Source: a virus. Taken from it: a DNA stretch of 22,029 nt. The notes under the pieces are model-generated. The model was not told where the DNA came from. It was given only the letters and a program-made list of their open reading frames with translations, and ran no database searches. A program made the position numbers and the translations under genes. This document shows positions 4,890 through 11,492 of the stretch, piece after piece. Position 1 is the first letter of the stretch; each line of letters starts with the position of its first letter. The stretch lies in IMG/VR virus record IMGVR_UViG_3300025117_000241, positions 1 to 22,029 of that record, one strand, 5' to 3'.

Positions 4890-6440
4890 GTGCCATACAA
4901 GATCGTTCAACAAGGTGATAAGCATTGTGTGGTCAAGTCTGCTGATGGCAAGAGCATGGGTTGTCACCCAACGCGAGATGAGGCTGTAAAGCACATGCAA
5001 GCGTTGTATGCTAACGAGGCCATGTCTTCTGAAGTTGTGTGGGTTGATCCGTTTGCCTACACTGCTGGCAAACCGTTTCGTATCTTTCCAGTTGGTATGT
5101 TCAAGCGTGGTGATCATACTATCGATCTCACTCCTGAACGCCTGGCGCAGATGAAGGCAAACTATGAGGCGCAACGACCCCGCTGGAAGATACCGATCTA
5201 TGCTGGTCATCCAACTGAGGCACAGCCCGATCCTCCCAAACTTGGCAACATTGCCAAGTTGGAGTTGCAGAGTGACGGTCTTTATGCTGTGCCAGAACTG
5301 ACAGACGAGGGAACAGGTCTCATCAACGATGGCAAATACCAGTATATCAGTCCTGGTGTGCTTTGGAAATTGTCGGGTGGCACAGTCTACACCGATGAGC
5401 AGGGGACTGAGCATGACAACGTGCTAGATCACATTGCCTTAACAAACCGCCCGTTCTTTGGCAACCAAACTTCCATCTTTAGTTCGGACGCGAACTTGAT
5501 GAAGGGTGGTGATGCAATGGTGGAAGACAACAAACTGACCACGCTTTTCAATATGTTCCGTGCCTTGTTTGCCGATGCCATGATGAAATGTCCGAAGTGC
5601 GAAGCGCAAATGAAACAGGGTGGCAAGTGTCCCGACTGTGGGTATCAAGACAAAAGCTTGGAGGGTATGGTTACTGATAATACGCCAGACACTTTCAAAG
5701 ACTACAACACCGAACAGCGCAGTGCAATGGCGAAAAGCGGAGCGGCAATGCCCGATGGTGCGTATCCCATTGCCGATGCCGCTGATCTACAAAACGCCAT
5801 TCATGCCATCGGACGTGGTAGCGCACCGCACGCCACTATCAAAGCACACATTATGAAGCGTGCCAAAACACTTGGAAAAACGGACATGCTTCCCGAAGAC
5901 TGGACAAAGAAAGGTGATGACAACATGAGCGACCCTATTATCAACGTTGAGGAATTCAACGCTCTCAAGCAGAAAGCCGAACAATTCGACGCACTCAAAG
6001 TGCAGGCGGACGGGTTTGCGGCCAGACTTGAGACAGAGAAGGCGCGTGCCGATACTCTCGCGGAGCAGTTTACCGTCGAACGCAAGGCGCGTGCCATTGA
6101 AGGCTTGAAAGTGCGTGCGGAGAAGTTCGCCATCGCGCTTCCCGTCAAGCCTGATGAGTACGCCGACAAGTTCTATGCGCTTGGTGAGCAGAATGCTGAA
6201 CTCGCCAAGTGGTTCATGGACAAGTTCGATGCACTCAACACTGTTCTCGCGCAGTCAGCGGTTTTCACGCAACTCTCGCGTGACAATGCGGCTAACACCG
6301 ACGAAACCATTGAAACTCTCGCCACTAAGATCGTGACCGAGAAGTTCTCTGGCAACATGCAGAAATATGGCGAGGCTCTTGTCGAGGCCGGTAAGCAACG
6401 ACCCGACTTGGCCGAAGCCTATGCCAACCTGAGCCAGTAA
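4890..6440 (+). CDS. Capsid maturation protease fused to scaffold (Mu I/Z-like)
   Basis: Start is GTG 4890, with AGGAG (4879-4883) six bases before. Order of parts: residues 1-43, a small phage domain (HCVVKSADGKSMGCHPTRDE); about 48-205, a protease-like domain with PVGMFKRGDHTIDLTPERLA, IPIYAGHPTEA (His107) and YQYISPGVLW (Ser154), resembling Mu gpI-type head proteases; about 232-256, a zinc ribbon (CPKCEAQMKQGGKCPDC); about 268-340, a small helical domain (EQRSAMAKSGAAMPDGAYPI, NAIHAIGRG, IKAHIMKRAKTLG) similar to DUF6582-type phage domains; 346-516, a coiled-coil scaffold (FNALKQKAEQFDALKVQADG). The protease should cut scaffold and itself after shell assembly. The His/Ser catalytic roles are inferred from position. 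The zinc ribbon and helical domain between protease and scaffold are unusual. Confidence 0.82.
   Translation: MPYKIVQQGDKHCVVKSADGKSMGCHPTRDEAVKHMQALYANEAMSSEVVWVDPFAYTAGKPFRIFPVGMFKRGDHTIDLTPERLAQMKANYEAQRPRWKIPIYAGHPTEAQPDPPKLGNIAKLELQSDGLYAVPELTDEGTGLINDGKYQYISPGVLWKLSGGTVYTDEQGTEHDNVLDHIALTNRPFFGNQTSIFSSDANLMKGGDAMVEDNKLTTLFNMFRALFADAMMKCPKCEAQMKQGGKCPDCGYQDKSLEGMVTDNTPDTFKDYNTEQRSAMAKSGAAMPDGAYPIADAADLQNAIHAIGRGSAPHATIKAHIMKRAKTLGKTDMLPEDWTKKGDDNMSDPIINVEEFNALKQKAEQFDALKVQADGFAARLETEKARADTLAEQFTVERKARAIEGLKVRAEKFAIALPVKPDEYADKFYALGEQNAELAKWFMDKFDALNTVLAQSAVFTQLSRDNAANTDETIETLATKIVTEKFSGNMQKYGEALVEAGKQRPDLAEAYANLSQ
5925..6440 (+). CDS. Possible nested scaffold protein made from an internal start
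   Basis: Inside the protease gene and in the same frame, ATG 5925 begins MSDPIINVEEFNALKQ and has AAGGTG (5911-5916) eight bases upstream. It would give a 171-residue free scaffold, all coiled coil plus a small C-terminal domain, like protein Z made inside gene I of Mu or Nu3 inside lambda C. The start falls exactly at the domain border. That the scaffold part exists is clear; that it is also made alone is inference. Confidence 0.45.
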   Translation: MSDPIINVEEFNALKQKAEQFDALKVQADGFAARLETEKARADTLAEQFTVERKARAIEGLKVRAEKFAIALPVKPDEYADKFYALGEQNAELAKWFMDKFDALNTVLAQSAVFTQLSRDNAANTDETIETLATKIVTEKFSGNMQKYGEALVEAGKQRPDLAEAYANLSQ

Positions 6441-6453
6441 GGAGTGATGAAAA

Positions 6454-6921
6454 ATGGCTAACTATCGTGATCTCGGAATTGCAGATGCGCCATTTGTCGC
6501 GGGAGAGGACTTCTCTTCTTGCGGTCTGTGGCAAGCGGTTGCGCCTGGTTCGGCTGCGGGTGAAGTGATCCTTGCCGTTGGGCCATCGGGCAACCCCTGG
6601 CCGATTGGTGTGTTGCAGAACAATCCCTGCTCCAGCCAAGAAGCCGAAGTGCGTGTCCTCGGCTTTACCAAGATGAAGTGTCGTGCCAACGCTTGTGGTC
6701 TAGCATTTGGTCGCTGGCTGATCTGTGCCTCGGACGGTGTGGGTGAGCCTCTCCTGACTGAAGCAACGGCAGCTGTGTCTGGTTACTCACACGGCGGCTC
6801 GCCAGTCTTCGCTCGCTACATGGACAGCGGAACGGTTGCGGCAGGGGGCGGCTCGGTTATCGCACAAGTTCAAATCTTCCCGAAGATTGAAGGCGCGTGC
6901 GGTCAGATGAGTGCGTCATAA
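6454..6921 (+). CDS. Capsid decoration/stabilising protein (DUF2190-like)
   Basis: This is a 155-residue protein rich in Gly, Ala and Ser, with small beta-strand patterns: VAGEDFSSCGLWQAVAPGSA, EVILAVGPSGNPWPIGVLQN, EVRVLGFTKMKCRANACG, ALARYMDSG-like end segment and VIAQVQIFP. It sits between scaffold and major capsid protein, where decoration (cement) proteins of gpD/DUF2190 type are found. 'G..iGvl.n....g....vrv.G..kv.a' is the typical repeat of such proteins. GGAG 6441-6444 precedes ATG 6454 by nine bases. Five Cys are notable for a virion protein. Such proteins bind the three-fold sites of the shell and strengthen it after expansion. The assignment rests on position and pattern. Confidence 0.7.
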   Translation: MANYRDLGIADAPFVAGEDFSSCGLWQAVAPGSAAGEVILAVGPSGNPWPIGVLQNNPCSSQEAEVRVLGFTKMKCRANACGLAFGRWLICASDGVGEPLLTEATAAVSGYSHGGSPVFARYMDSGTVAAGGGSVIAQVQIFPKIEGACGQMSAS

Positions 6922-6937
6922 GAAAGGACAATAAATA

Positions 6938-7861
6938 ATGCCTACTCCGACTCGTTCACAAGTCCATATCGATGGGCCGCTGACGAACATCAGCATTGCC
7001 TACCGCAATGGTAACTACATCGCGGAGCAAATCTTCCCGGCTGTTAAGGTGCAGAAGAACTCCGACAAGTATTTCATCTACACTAAGTCTGACTGGTTCA
7101 GGGATGAAGCGGCAGTCCGTGCGCCGGGTACTCGCGCCCAACTGGTGGACTACACCATTTCCACTTCGACCTACTCGTGCTTTGAGTATGCCGATGCGAA
7201 GGTTGTGCCTGACGAAGTGGTGGACAACGCTGATACGCCTCTGCGACCGTTGCAAGAAGCAACTGAGTTCGTCACTGATAAACTTCTGCTTCGGCAGGAA
7301 ATTGACGTGGCGGCCAAAGCCTTTGGCACATCCTGGTCGTCCAGTGCAACACCAGGAACGCTCTGGTCAAACGATACCAGCGATCCAGTTGGCGATGTCA
7401 ATCTCGCGGTGGATACCATTGCTAAGGCCATCGGTCGTGTTCCCTCGGTGGGTGTGATCGGACGTGGTCTCTGGCGACACGTCACTAAGCACCCTGACTT
7501 GATGGATCGCATCAAGGGTGCAGCCACCCCTGGCTCGCCGGCTATTCTTACCTACTCGGCTATCGCGGCCATCTTTGAACTTGAGAAGATCGTCGTGGGT
7601 AACGCAATCAAGGATACTGGTGCAGAAGGCGGAACATCGTCTCTCGGTTACGTCTGGGGCAACCACATGCTGGTGGCTTTTGTTACTAGCACACCATCTC
7701 TCCTGACGCCAAGTGCGGGATACATCTTCAACTGGAAGTCACGAATGGCTAACCGCTATCGCCTTGAGCCGGAGCACTCTGACTTGGTTGAGTGCTTGCA
7801 GTCGTGGGCAACGGTGCTCACGGCGGTTGATGCGGGGTACAAAATCGTCAGTGCCGCCTGA
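6938..7861 (+). CDS. Major capsid protein (HK97 fold expected)
   Basis: The 307-residue protein has the shape of phage major capsid proteins without a delta domain: HIDGPLTNISIAYRNGNYIA, AEQIFPAVKVQKNSDKYFIY, SDWFRDEAAVRAPGTRAQLV, LRPLQEATEFVTDKLLLRQE (spine-helix type segment), SVGVIGRGLWRHVTKHPDLM, and the C-terminal SRMANRYRLEPEHSDLVECL. The opening 'pLtnIsvay....fIAdqvFP.v.V.k.sdkYf.y.k.dwfr' is typical of capsid proteins following a Mu-like protease. AAAGGA lies nine bases upstream. The scaffold is in a separate upstream gene, so no N-terminal delta domain is needed. It forms the icosahedral shell. A structured spacer follows the stop codon. Confidence 0.88.
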   Translation: MPTPTRSQVHIDGPLTNISIAYRNGNYIAEQIFPAVKVQKNSDKYFIYTKSDWFRDEAAVRAPGTRAQLVDYTISTSTYSCFEYADAKVVPDEVVDNADTPLRPLQEATEFVTDKLLLRQEIDVAAKAFGTSWSSSATPGTLWSNDTSDPVGDVNLAVDTIAKAIGRVPSVGVIGRGLWRHVTKHPDLMDRIKGAATPGSPAILTYSAIAAIFELEKIVVGNAIKDTGAEGGTSSLGYVWGNHMLVAFVTSTPSLLTPSAGYIFNWKSRMANRYRLEPEHSDLVECLQSWATVLTAVDAGYKIVSAA

Positions 7862-7877
7862 TCAAACGTAATGATAT

Positions 7878-7930
7878 TTTGTGTGCATAGGGTATCTCTC
7901 TATGATACTTTCGGCACACAAAGTATCATA
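7878..7930 (+). promoter_or_regulatory. H-type RNA pseudoknot candidate after the major capsid gene
   Basis: TATGATACTTT (7901-7911) and AAAGTATCATA (7920-7930) form a perfect 11-bp hairpin with loop CGGCACAC. The loop bases GCACAC (7914-7919) are perfectly complementary to GTGTGC at 7881-7886, so the order is A-B-A'-B', an H-type pseudoknot. There is no U-run, so this is not a normal terminator. TATGAT (7901) with TTTGTG (7878) at 17 bp also resembles a weak promoter. Confidence 0.6.
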
Positions 7931-7948
7931 AGCACAAGTGCAAGTGTG

Positions 7949-7993
7949 CAGTTGGACAGTCCTCCCTCAACGGAGTGCGGCATGTGCCAACTG
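7949..7993 (+). promoter_or_regulatory. Leader hairpin before the 8015 gene
   Basis: CAGTTGGACA (7949-7958) pairs with TGT-G-CCAACTG (7983-7993), ten base pairs with one bulged G. Inside, CTCC (7962-7965) can pair with GGAG (7972-7975). It ends about 20 bases before ATG 8015. It could protect mRNA ends or set the translation rate of the next virion protein. Confidence 0.55.
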
Positions 7994-8014
7994 TGTAGAA
8001 AGGAAAAGTGAGAC

Positions 8015-8833
8015 ATGCCTGCTGAAAGACAACGACTTCTGTGGCGGTTCATAGGCGGACTTCGCTCTGGAAACGCTACGAACTACACTCAACTTGCCAG
8101 TGACGGAACGCTGACCCAAGTTGACGCCTCAGCCCTCCTAGGCGCAAGCGATAACGGCACGACCTTCAACGCCAGCGGCTATCAGCGCATTGCGAAGAAG
8201 GCGCGTGTGCTTCGTGACATCTGGATACCGGCGGCGAACTTTGATGTGCCGCTTGGCCCGGCCTCAGGTGCGGGTGTGGGCGCGAGTGGCGCATGTGGGG
8301 CGGGATCGCTCTTCGCCTCGTGTGTGCTGTTTAACATCACCGGCTCAGTCTTTGGTGGAACGGTTGGCTCACCTGCTATTACCGCACTCAACATGGGTGT
8401 TGGCGGATCGCCGGCCTCGCCTCTCAGTGCAATGGCTACGATCACCAAGCCGACCGATGCTGACACATCGGGTAGTATCATCGCCTACGTGGACTGGACG
8501 ACCGGGCAAACTCCCGCCACGACTGGCTCGAAGGTCAGCATGATCGTTGGCTTGGGCTTCCTTGGCACGGGTAGTTCCATTCGCACGGCGGCCTCGGCGG
8601 GTGTACCTATTGGTACAGCCTCGTACAGTGGAACGTCATGCGGTCTGTTCCAAACAACTTGTGTGGGCAAACTGCCGTCGTTCACCGCCAATGACCAACT
8701 TGGCTTTGTAGTTTTGCAACTTGGCGCATCGGCCGGCGGAGATAGCGGTAAACTCTCGACCGCCTGTGTGTTCGTGCTCGGTATGCGCCTGCGCTATGTA
8801 GCCTGTGCGCTTGGTGCGCAGTCTACTGAGTAA
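8015..8833 (+). CDS. Probable virion protein, head-associated, unknown family
   Basis: This is a 272-residue protein, very rich in Gly, Ala, Ser and Thr, with nine Cys. The N-terminus (ERQRLLWRFIGGLRSGNATN) is basic and hydrophobic. The rest looks like a beta sandwich: DNGTTFNASGYQRIAKKARV, VLRDIWIPAANFDVPLGP, FNITGSVFGGTVGSPAITAL, GSKVSMIVGLGFLGTGSSIR, ANDQLGFVVLQLGAS. It is not enzyme-like. Position straight after the major capsid gene, behind a structured leader, and its composition suggest a second decoration protein or head fibre base. GTGAG or AAGGA upstream may act as ribosome site, though the spacing is poor. I do not recognise the family. Confidence 0.7.
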   Translation: MPAERQRLLWRFIGGLRSGNATNYTQLASDGTLTQVDASALLGASDNGTTFNASGYQRIAKKARVLRDIWIPAANFDVPLGPASGAGVGASGACGAGSLFASCVLFNITGSVFGGTVGSPAITALNMGVGGSPASPLSAMATITKPTDADTSGSIIAYVDWTTGQTPATTGSKVSMIVGLGFLGTGSSIRTAASAGVPIGTASYSGTSCGLFQTTCVGKLPSFTANDQLGFVVLQLGASAGGDSGKLSTACVFVLGMRLRYVACALGAQSTE

Positions 8834-8846
8834 CCACTTGAACAAT

Positions 8847-8880
8847 TGAGGGTGATTAACCTACAGGTTAGTCACCCTCA
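8847..8880 (+). promoter_or_regulatory. Intercistronic hairpin 1
   Basis: TGAGGGTGA (8847-8855) pairs perfectly with TCACCCTCA (8872-8880). After a TT/AG internal loop, AACC pairs with GGTT around TACA. The following bases are CCTACATACG, so there is no U-run. It is more likely an mRNA stability or processing element than a terminator. Confidence 0.6.
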
Positions 8881-8886
8881 CCTACA

Positions 8887-8928
8887 TACGGGCATAACCG
8901 CGAGAGTCCCTCTCTCGTTCTCCCCGTA
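8887..8928 (+). promoter_or_regulatory. Intercistronic hairpin 2
   Basis: TACGGG (8887-8892) pairs with CCCGTA (8923-8928). Inside it CGAGAG (8901-8906) pairs with CTCTCG (8912-8917) around TCCCT. It ends a few bases before the GGAG ribosome site (8935-8938) of the next gene, directly beside hairpin 1. Confidence 0.5.
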
Positions 8929-8946
8929 GAGATTGGAGTAATAGTT

Positions 8947-9309
8947 ATGCGTACCTACGCTCAAGCCCCCAAAACCGTTTGGGACATTGATTACGCGACT
9001 GCGGCAGCGGCTAGTCTTCCTGCCGCTAGTTCTGTTCATAGCGGTTCTTTTGCCTCCATTGGATACTCTCGCCTGACCGGAGTTGTCTATTCGGATGCCT
9101 CCATGTCTGGTGTGTGTGGTATCAGAGTGCGGCAATCCTCAACCTCTACCCCCAATTGGGATTACGAGTCCAACTTTGCGCTATCAGCGTGTAGCGGTTC
9201 TGCATTCAGCGTAGAGGTTATCGGTCGCTATGTGGACATCCAACTGTTCTCAGGTGCGACATGCGCGGCCTCTATCCTTCGTTCTTTCTGGGCATTGCGT
9301 CCTATCTAA
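8947..9309 (+). CDS. Small beta-rich protein, probable virion component
   Basis: This is a 120-residue protein: YAQAPKTVWDIDYATAAAAS, SFASIGYSRLTGVVYSDASM, GVCGIRVRQSSTSTPNWDYE, FSVEVIGRYVDIQLFSGATC. Alternating hydrophobic and small polar residues suggest a jelly-roll-like or receptor-binding beta fold. 'R..G.Y.diql....' resembles small beta-sandwich modules in phage fibre and metagenomic virion proteins, but I cannot name a family. GGAG lies eight bases before ATG 8947. It is preceded by two hairpins and followed after six bases by the next gene. A role on the capsid surface is inferred from position only. Confidence 0.65.
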   Translation: MRTYAQAPKTVWDIDYATAAAASLPAASSVHSGSFASIGYSRLTGVVYSDASMSGVCGIRVRQSSTSTPNWDYESNFALSACSGSAFSVEVIGRYVDIQLFSGATCAASILRSFWALRPI

Positions 9310-9315
9310 GATAAT

Positions 9316-9519
9316 ATGATCAAAATTGCTAATACACCAAATAAAGATGGCAATATCTTGCAGGCGTGGTTGCCCGATCATCCTCGCCTGAACGCAGATG
9401 GTATACCAGGGCGCGGGCCGTACTTTGGCAATTTGAACCTGGACACACTGGAGTTAGTATTGCTGGATGACGAGCTTGAGATAGAGAAAACAGTCAATAC
9501 ACAATTGACTACGGAGTAG
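9316..9519 (+). CDS. Small hypothetical protein
   Basis: The 67-residue protein MIKIANTPNKDGNILQAWLP, then HPRLNADGIPGRGPYFGNLN and LELVLLDDELEIEKTV, ends seven bases before the fibre gene. It is acidic, with no membrane segment or Cys. The ribosome site is weak (AAGATAAT). It could be a small chaperone or spacer protein for the fibre encoded next, but nothing in the sequence proves this. Gene status is supported by tight packing between its neighbours and normal amino-acid make-up. Confidence 0.55.
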   Translation: MIKIANTPNKDGNILQAWLPDHPRLNADGIPGRGPYFGNLNLDTLELVLLDDELEIEKTVNTQLTTE

Positions 9520-9526
9520 ATCAATC

Positions 9527-10831
9527 ATGGGCACAAAACTTACAGCACTCACCGAAGTTGCCGATCCCGCCTCTACAGACATCTTATACATCGTAACCGA
9601 TCCTGGGGGTACACCAGTTTCCAAGAAGGTTACGGTAGCCAACTTGCTCGCGGGAGAGACCGTTACCGGCAGTTTGACGCTGACTGGTGATTTAGGTGTC
9701 AATGGTGGTGATATTACTTCGACCGCGACGACCTTCAACTTGCTCAACGCGACCGTTACCACCCTGAACATCGGCGGAGCGGCAACCGCTATCGCTCTCG
9801 GCGCGGCTTCGACCGTTCTCACGCTCGGATCGAACGCGAGGATCAACGGCGGCGCGGCGGCCAACGACGACTTGACGTTGCAGGGGACGAGCCACGCCAC
9901 GCGCACGACGAGTTACATCATCCTGCAACCCAACGGCGGCAACGTCGGCATCGGGACGACGTTGCCGGGAAGCGTCGCTCCTGGTACAGCTTCACCTGCT
10001 TACAACGCTGGTAAAGTATTGGAAATAGGCGGTTCTGACTCTACTGACCCTGGTTTGTTCTTGAGAGATGCGGGTACAGGAGCGACGGGTCTTGACATGT
10101 GGCTTGATACCACTGGGGCGCACGGATATTTTGACAGCCGTCTTGATAGTGCAACCATTAGAAGTTTCAATTTCAGAACACGAACAGTGGGAACTCCCAT
10201 AAATGCGTTGACTATTTTAGGTAGCGGCAACGTCGGCATCGGGACAACGTTGCCGGGTGGTGGTACGACTGTTGGCACGGCTGTATTGTCACTCGCCAAT
10301 GGCACCACGCCGGTTGGCGGAGTTGCCAATCAAGTGTCGCTCTACAGCGCGGATGTGGCGGCCAGCGCGGAATTGTTCGCGCTTGACGAGGCCGGCAACA
10401 CGCCGCAATTGACACCGCACCCGACCGACTTTCTGAATACGTTGCCTCTTGAGGGCCGTGAATATCCCTGGGCTTATCGTTCGACGAACTGCTATCTGGG
10501 CCAGCAGATTGACGTGGATATGATGGGCGCAATCCGTGAGATAGAGAAGTTGAGCGGCAAGCAATTCATTTACCTCCTCGACCTACCGCCCGAGACGAGA
10601 TCGGATTGGGATACGGAGCAAGAGGCTCGGCGAATAGAGCGTGAGACGGCGATTGCGACGGCCGGGGCTCTCGTGGTTAGCCTGGATGAGCGGATTTCCG
10701 CTGAAATGGATCCCGCGAGGAAGACGGAACTGGTTCGGGAGCGCAATGAGGTGAAGATTCCGTCAATGTATCAGAAGAAAGCACTGCCACAGTGGTTGAA
10801 AGATCGCGGTGCGAAGAGCCTGATACAGTAA
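9527..10831 (+). CDS. Fibre/spike-like protein with repeated 'GNVGIGTT' modules
   Basis: The 434 residues fall into three parts. Residues 1-50: a short head (KLTALTEVADPASTDILYIV) found at the N-terminus of several phage fibre proteins. About 50-280: beta-strand repeats (SLTLTGDLGVNGGDI, TTLNIGGAATAIALGAASTV) with two copies of GNVGIGTTLPG, the kind of sequence found in trimeric beta-helical fibres. About 285-434: ASAELFALDEAGNTPQLTPH, EYPWAYRSTNCYLGQQIDVD and a long charged helical tail (RIERETAIATAG, PARKTELVRERNEVK). The expected S74 self-cleaving chaperone domain is not visible at the end. Being in the head module, it may be a head fibre, not a tail fibre. Its codons are GC-richer than those of its neighbours. 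Confidence 0.7.
   Translation: MGTKLTALTEVADPASTDILYIVTDPGGTPVSKKVTVANLLAGETVTGSLTLTGDLGVNGGDITSTATTFNLLNATVTTLNIGGAATAIALGAASTVLTLGSNARINGGAAANDDLTLQGTSHATRTTSYIILQPNGGNVGIGTTLPGSVAPGTASPAYNAGKVLEIGGSDSTDPGLFLRDAGTGATGLDMWLDTTGAHGYFDSRLDSATIRSFNFRTRTVGTPINALTILGSGNVGIGTTLPGGGTTVGTAVLSLANGTTPVGGVANQVSLYSADVAASAELFALDEAGNTPQLTPHPTDFLNTLPLEGREYPWAYRSTNCYLGQQIDVDMMGAIREIEKLSGKQFIYLLDLPPETRSDWDTEQEARRIERETAIATAGALVVSLDERISAEMDPARKTELVRERNEVKIPSMYQKKALPQWLKDRGAKSLIQ
9938..9969 (+). repeat. 32-bp direct repeat, copy 1 (hairpin-forming)
   Basis: It encodes GNVGIGTTLPG. The DNA differs from copy 2 at only one of 32 positions. GGCAACGTCG and CGACGTTGCC at its ends are perfect 10-bp inverted repeats around nine bases. 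Confidence 0.85.
10226..10257 (+). repeat. 32-bp direct repeat, copy 2
   Basis: This is a near-identical copy of 9938-9969 (A instead of G in the right arm), 288 bases downstream and in the same reading frame. Identity at third codon positions, when the flanks do not match, points to recent duplication or gene conversion. Confidence 0.85.
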
Positions 10832-11208
10832 TGATCAAAATTAGGCTGTCTCAACTGGTCGATGCCTCTGCTGCTCTTTCACGCTTGGGGGCTCGGGAGC
10901 CAAAAGCCATAGTCGCCTTGCACATCAAGAAGGTGCTGCGCCTGTCGCAGATCGAACTCGCTGATTACGACGCGGTTCGCAAGCCGCTGCTGGCGAAGTA
11001 CGGAATTCTCTCGGTGGACGGGACACATTATGATTTCGAGACGCCGGAGAAGGCCGCGGCGCTCAACGCGGAAATGAGGCCGGTTCTCGATGCGGAAATT
11101 GAACTGGACGTGAAGCCACTCCTATTTGCGGAGATTGAAGGCATGTCGATTAGCGGTAGCGACCTGCTGTTGCTTGATTGGTTGGTGGAGGAGCCGATAG
11201 ACGGGTGA
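10831..11208 (+). CDS. Small conserved-looking phage protein, fibre-linked
   Basis: ATG 10831 shares a base with the fibre stop (TAATG), so translation is coupled. An upstream in-frame ATG at 10792 is inside the fibre gene and unlikely. The 125-residue protein is mostly helical and acidic: IRLSQLVDASAALSRLGARE, LRLSQIELADYDAVRKPLLA, KYGILSVDGTHYDFETPEKA, LDVKPLLFAEIEGMSISGSD, LLLLDWLVEE. This pattern ('k...L......al..L.......a..i.k....i..el...e..r..l..kyg' ending 'leg..is..dL..l.wli') recurs in small proteins of siphoviruses. Their function is not known to me. It might assist fibre or connector assembly. Confidence 0.65.
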   Translation: MIKIRLSQLVDASAALSRLGAREPKAIVALHIKKVLRLSQIELADYDAVRKPLLAKYGILSVDGTHYDFETPEKAAALNAEMRPVLDAEIELDVKPLLFAEIEGMSISGSDLLLLDWLVEEPIDG

Positions 11209-11224
11209 GGGAGATGATTCAATA

Positions 11225-11425
11225 ATGACAACTGTTCTCATCTGTCTTGCTGCGCGGCCGGTGTCGCAATCTGTCGCTGCCCGGACTGTGCTGCATCTCC
11301 GTGTGGCGGCTTATACCAACCGCCAGCCACATTCCGGGCAGGGATGGGAGATTGGTAGTAGAGTCGATCTGGTAAAGTGTGATGGGAGTTTGACGCCCAT
11401 CGGTCAAATATACTCAGAATGGTAG
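11225..11425 (+). CDS. Small hypothetical protein (uncertain)
   Basis: This 66-residue reading frame, MTTVLICLAARPVSQSVAAR, then WEIGSRVDLVKCDGSLTPIG, fills the gap before the adaptor gene. The ribosome site is poor: GGGAG lies 11 bases from ATG. There is no recognised domain. The end (RVDLVKCDGSLTPIGQIYSE) reads like protein and the composition is similar to the neighbouring genes, so I keep it at low confidence. Confidence 0.35.
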   Translation: MTTVLICLAARPVSQSVAARTVLHLRVAAYTNRQPHSGQGWEIGSRVDLVKCDGSLTPIGQIYSEW

Positions 11426-11471
11426 TACCCATTGCTGGCGGAACGGGCTGTGGTGGCTAACTCGTTTGTGA

Positions 11472-11490
11472 TATAATTGGAGACACTCCA
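11472..11490 (+). promoter_or_regulatory. Extended -10 box abutting a hairpin over the ribosome site
   Basis: TGATATAAT (TATAAT at 11472-11477) is a perfect extended -10 without a good -35. TGGAG (11478-11482) and CTCCA (11486-11490) pair around ACA, hiding the only ribosome site of ATG 11493. A transcript from this box would start about nine bases before ATG and lack the site altogether. Confidence 0.3.
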
Positions 11491-11492
11491 CG

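Noticed and set aside
4755-5414. 219-codon reverse frame
   Set aside because: It lies opposite the FmdB-like gene and the protease, both well supported; it has no ribosome site and its sequence is Cys/His/Leu-rich noise.
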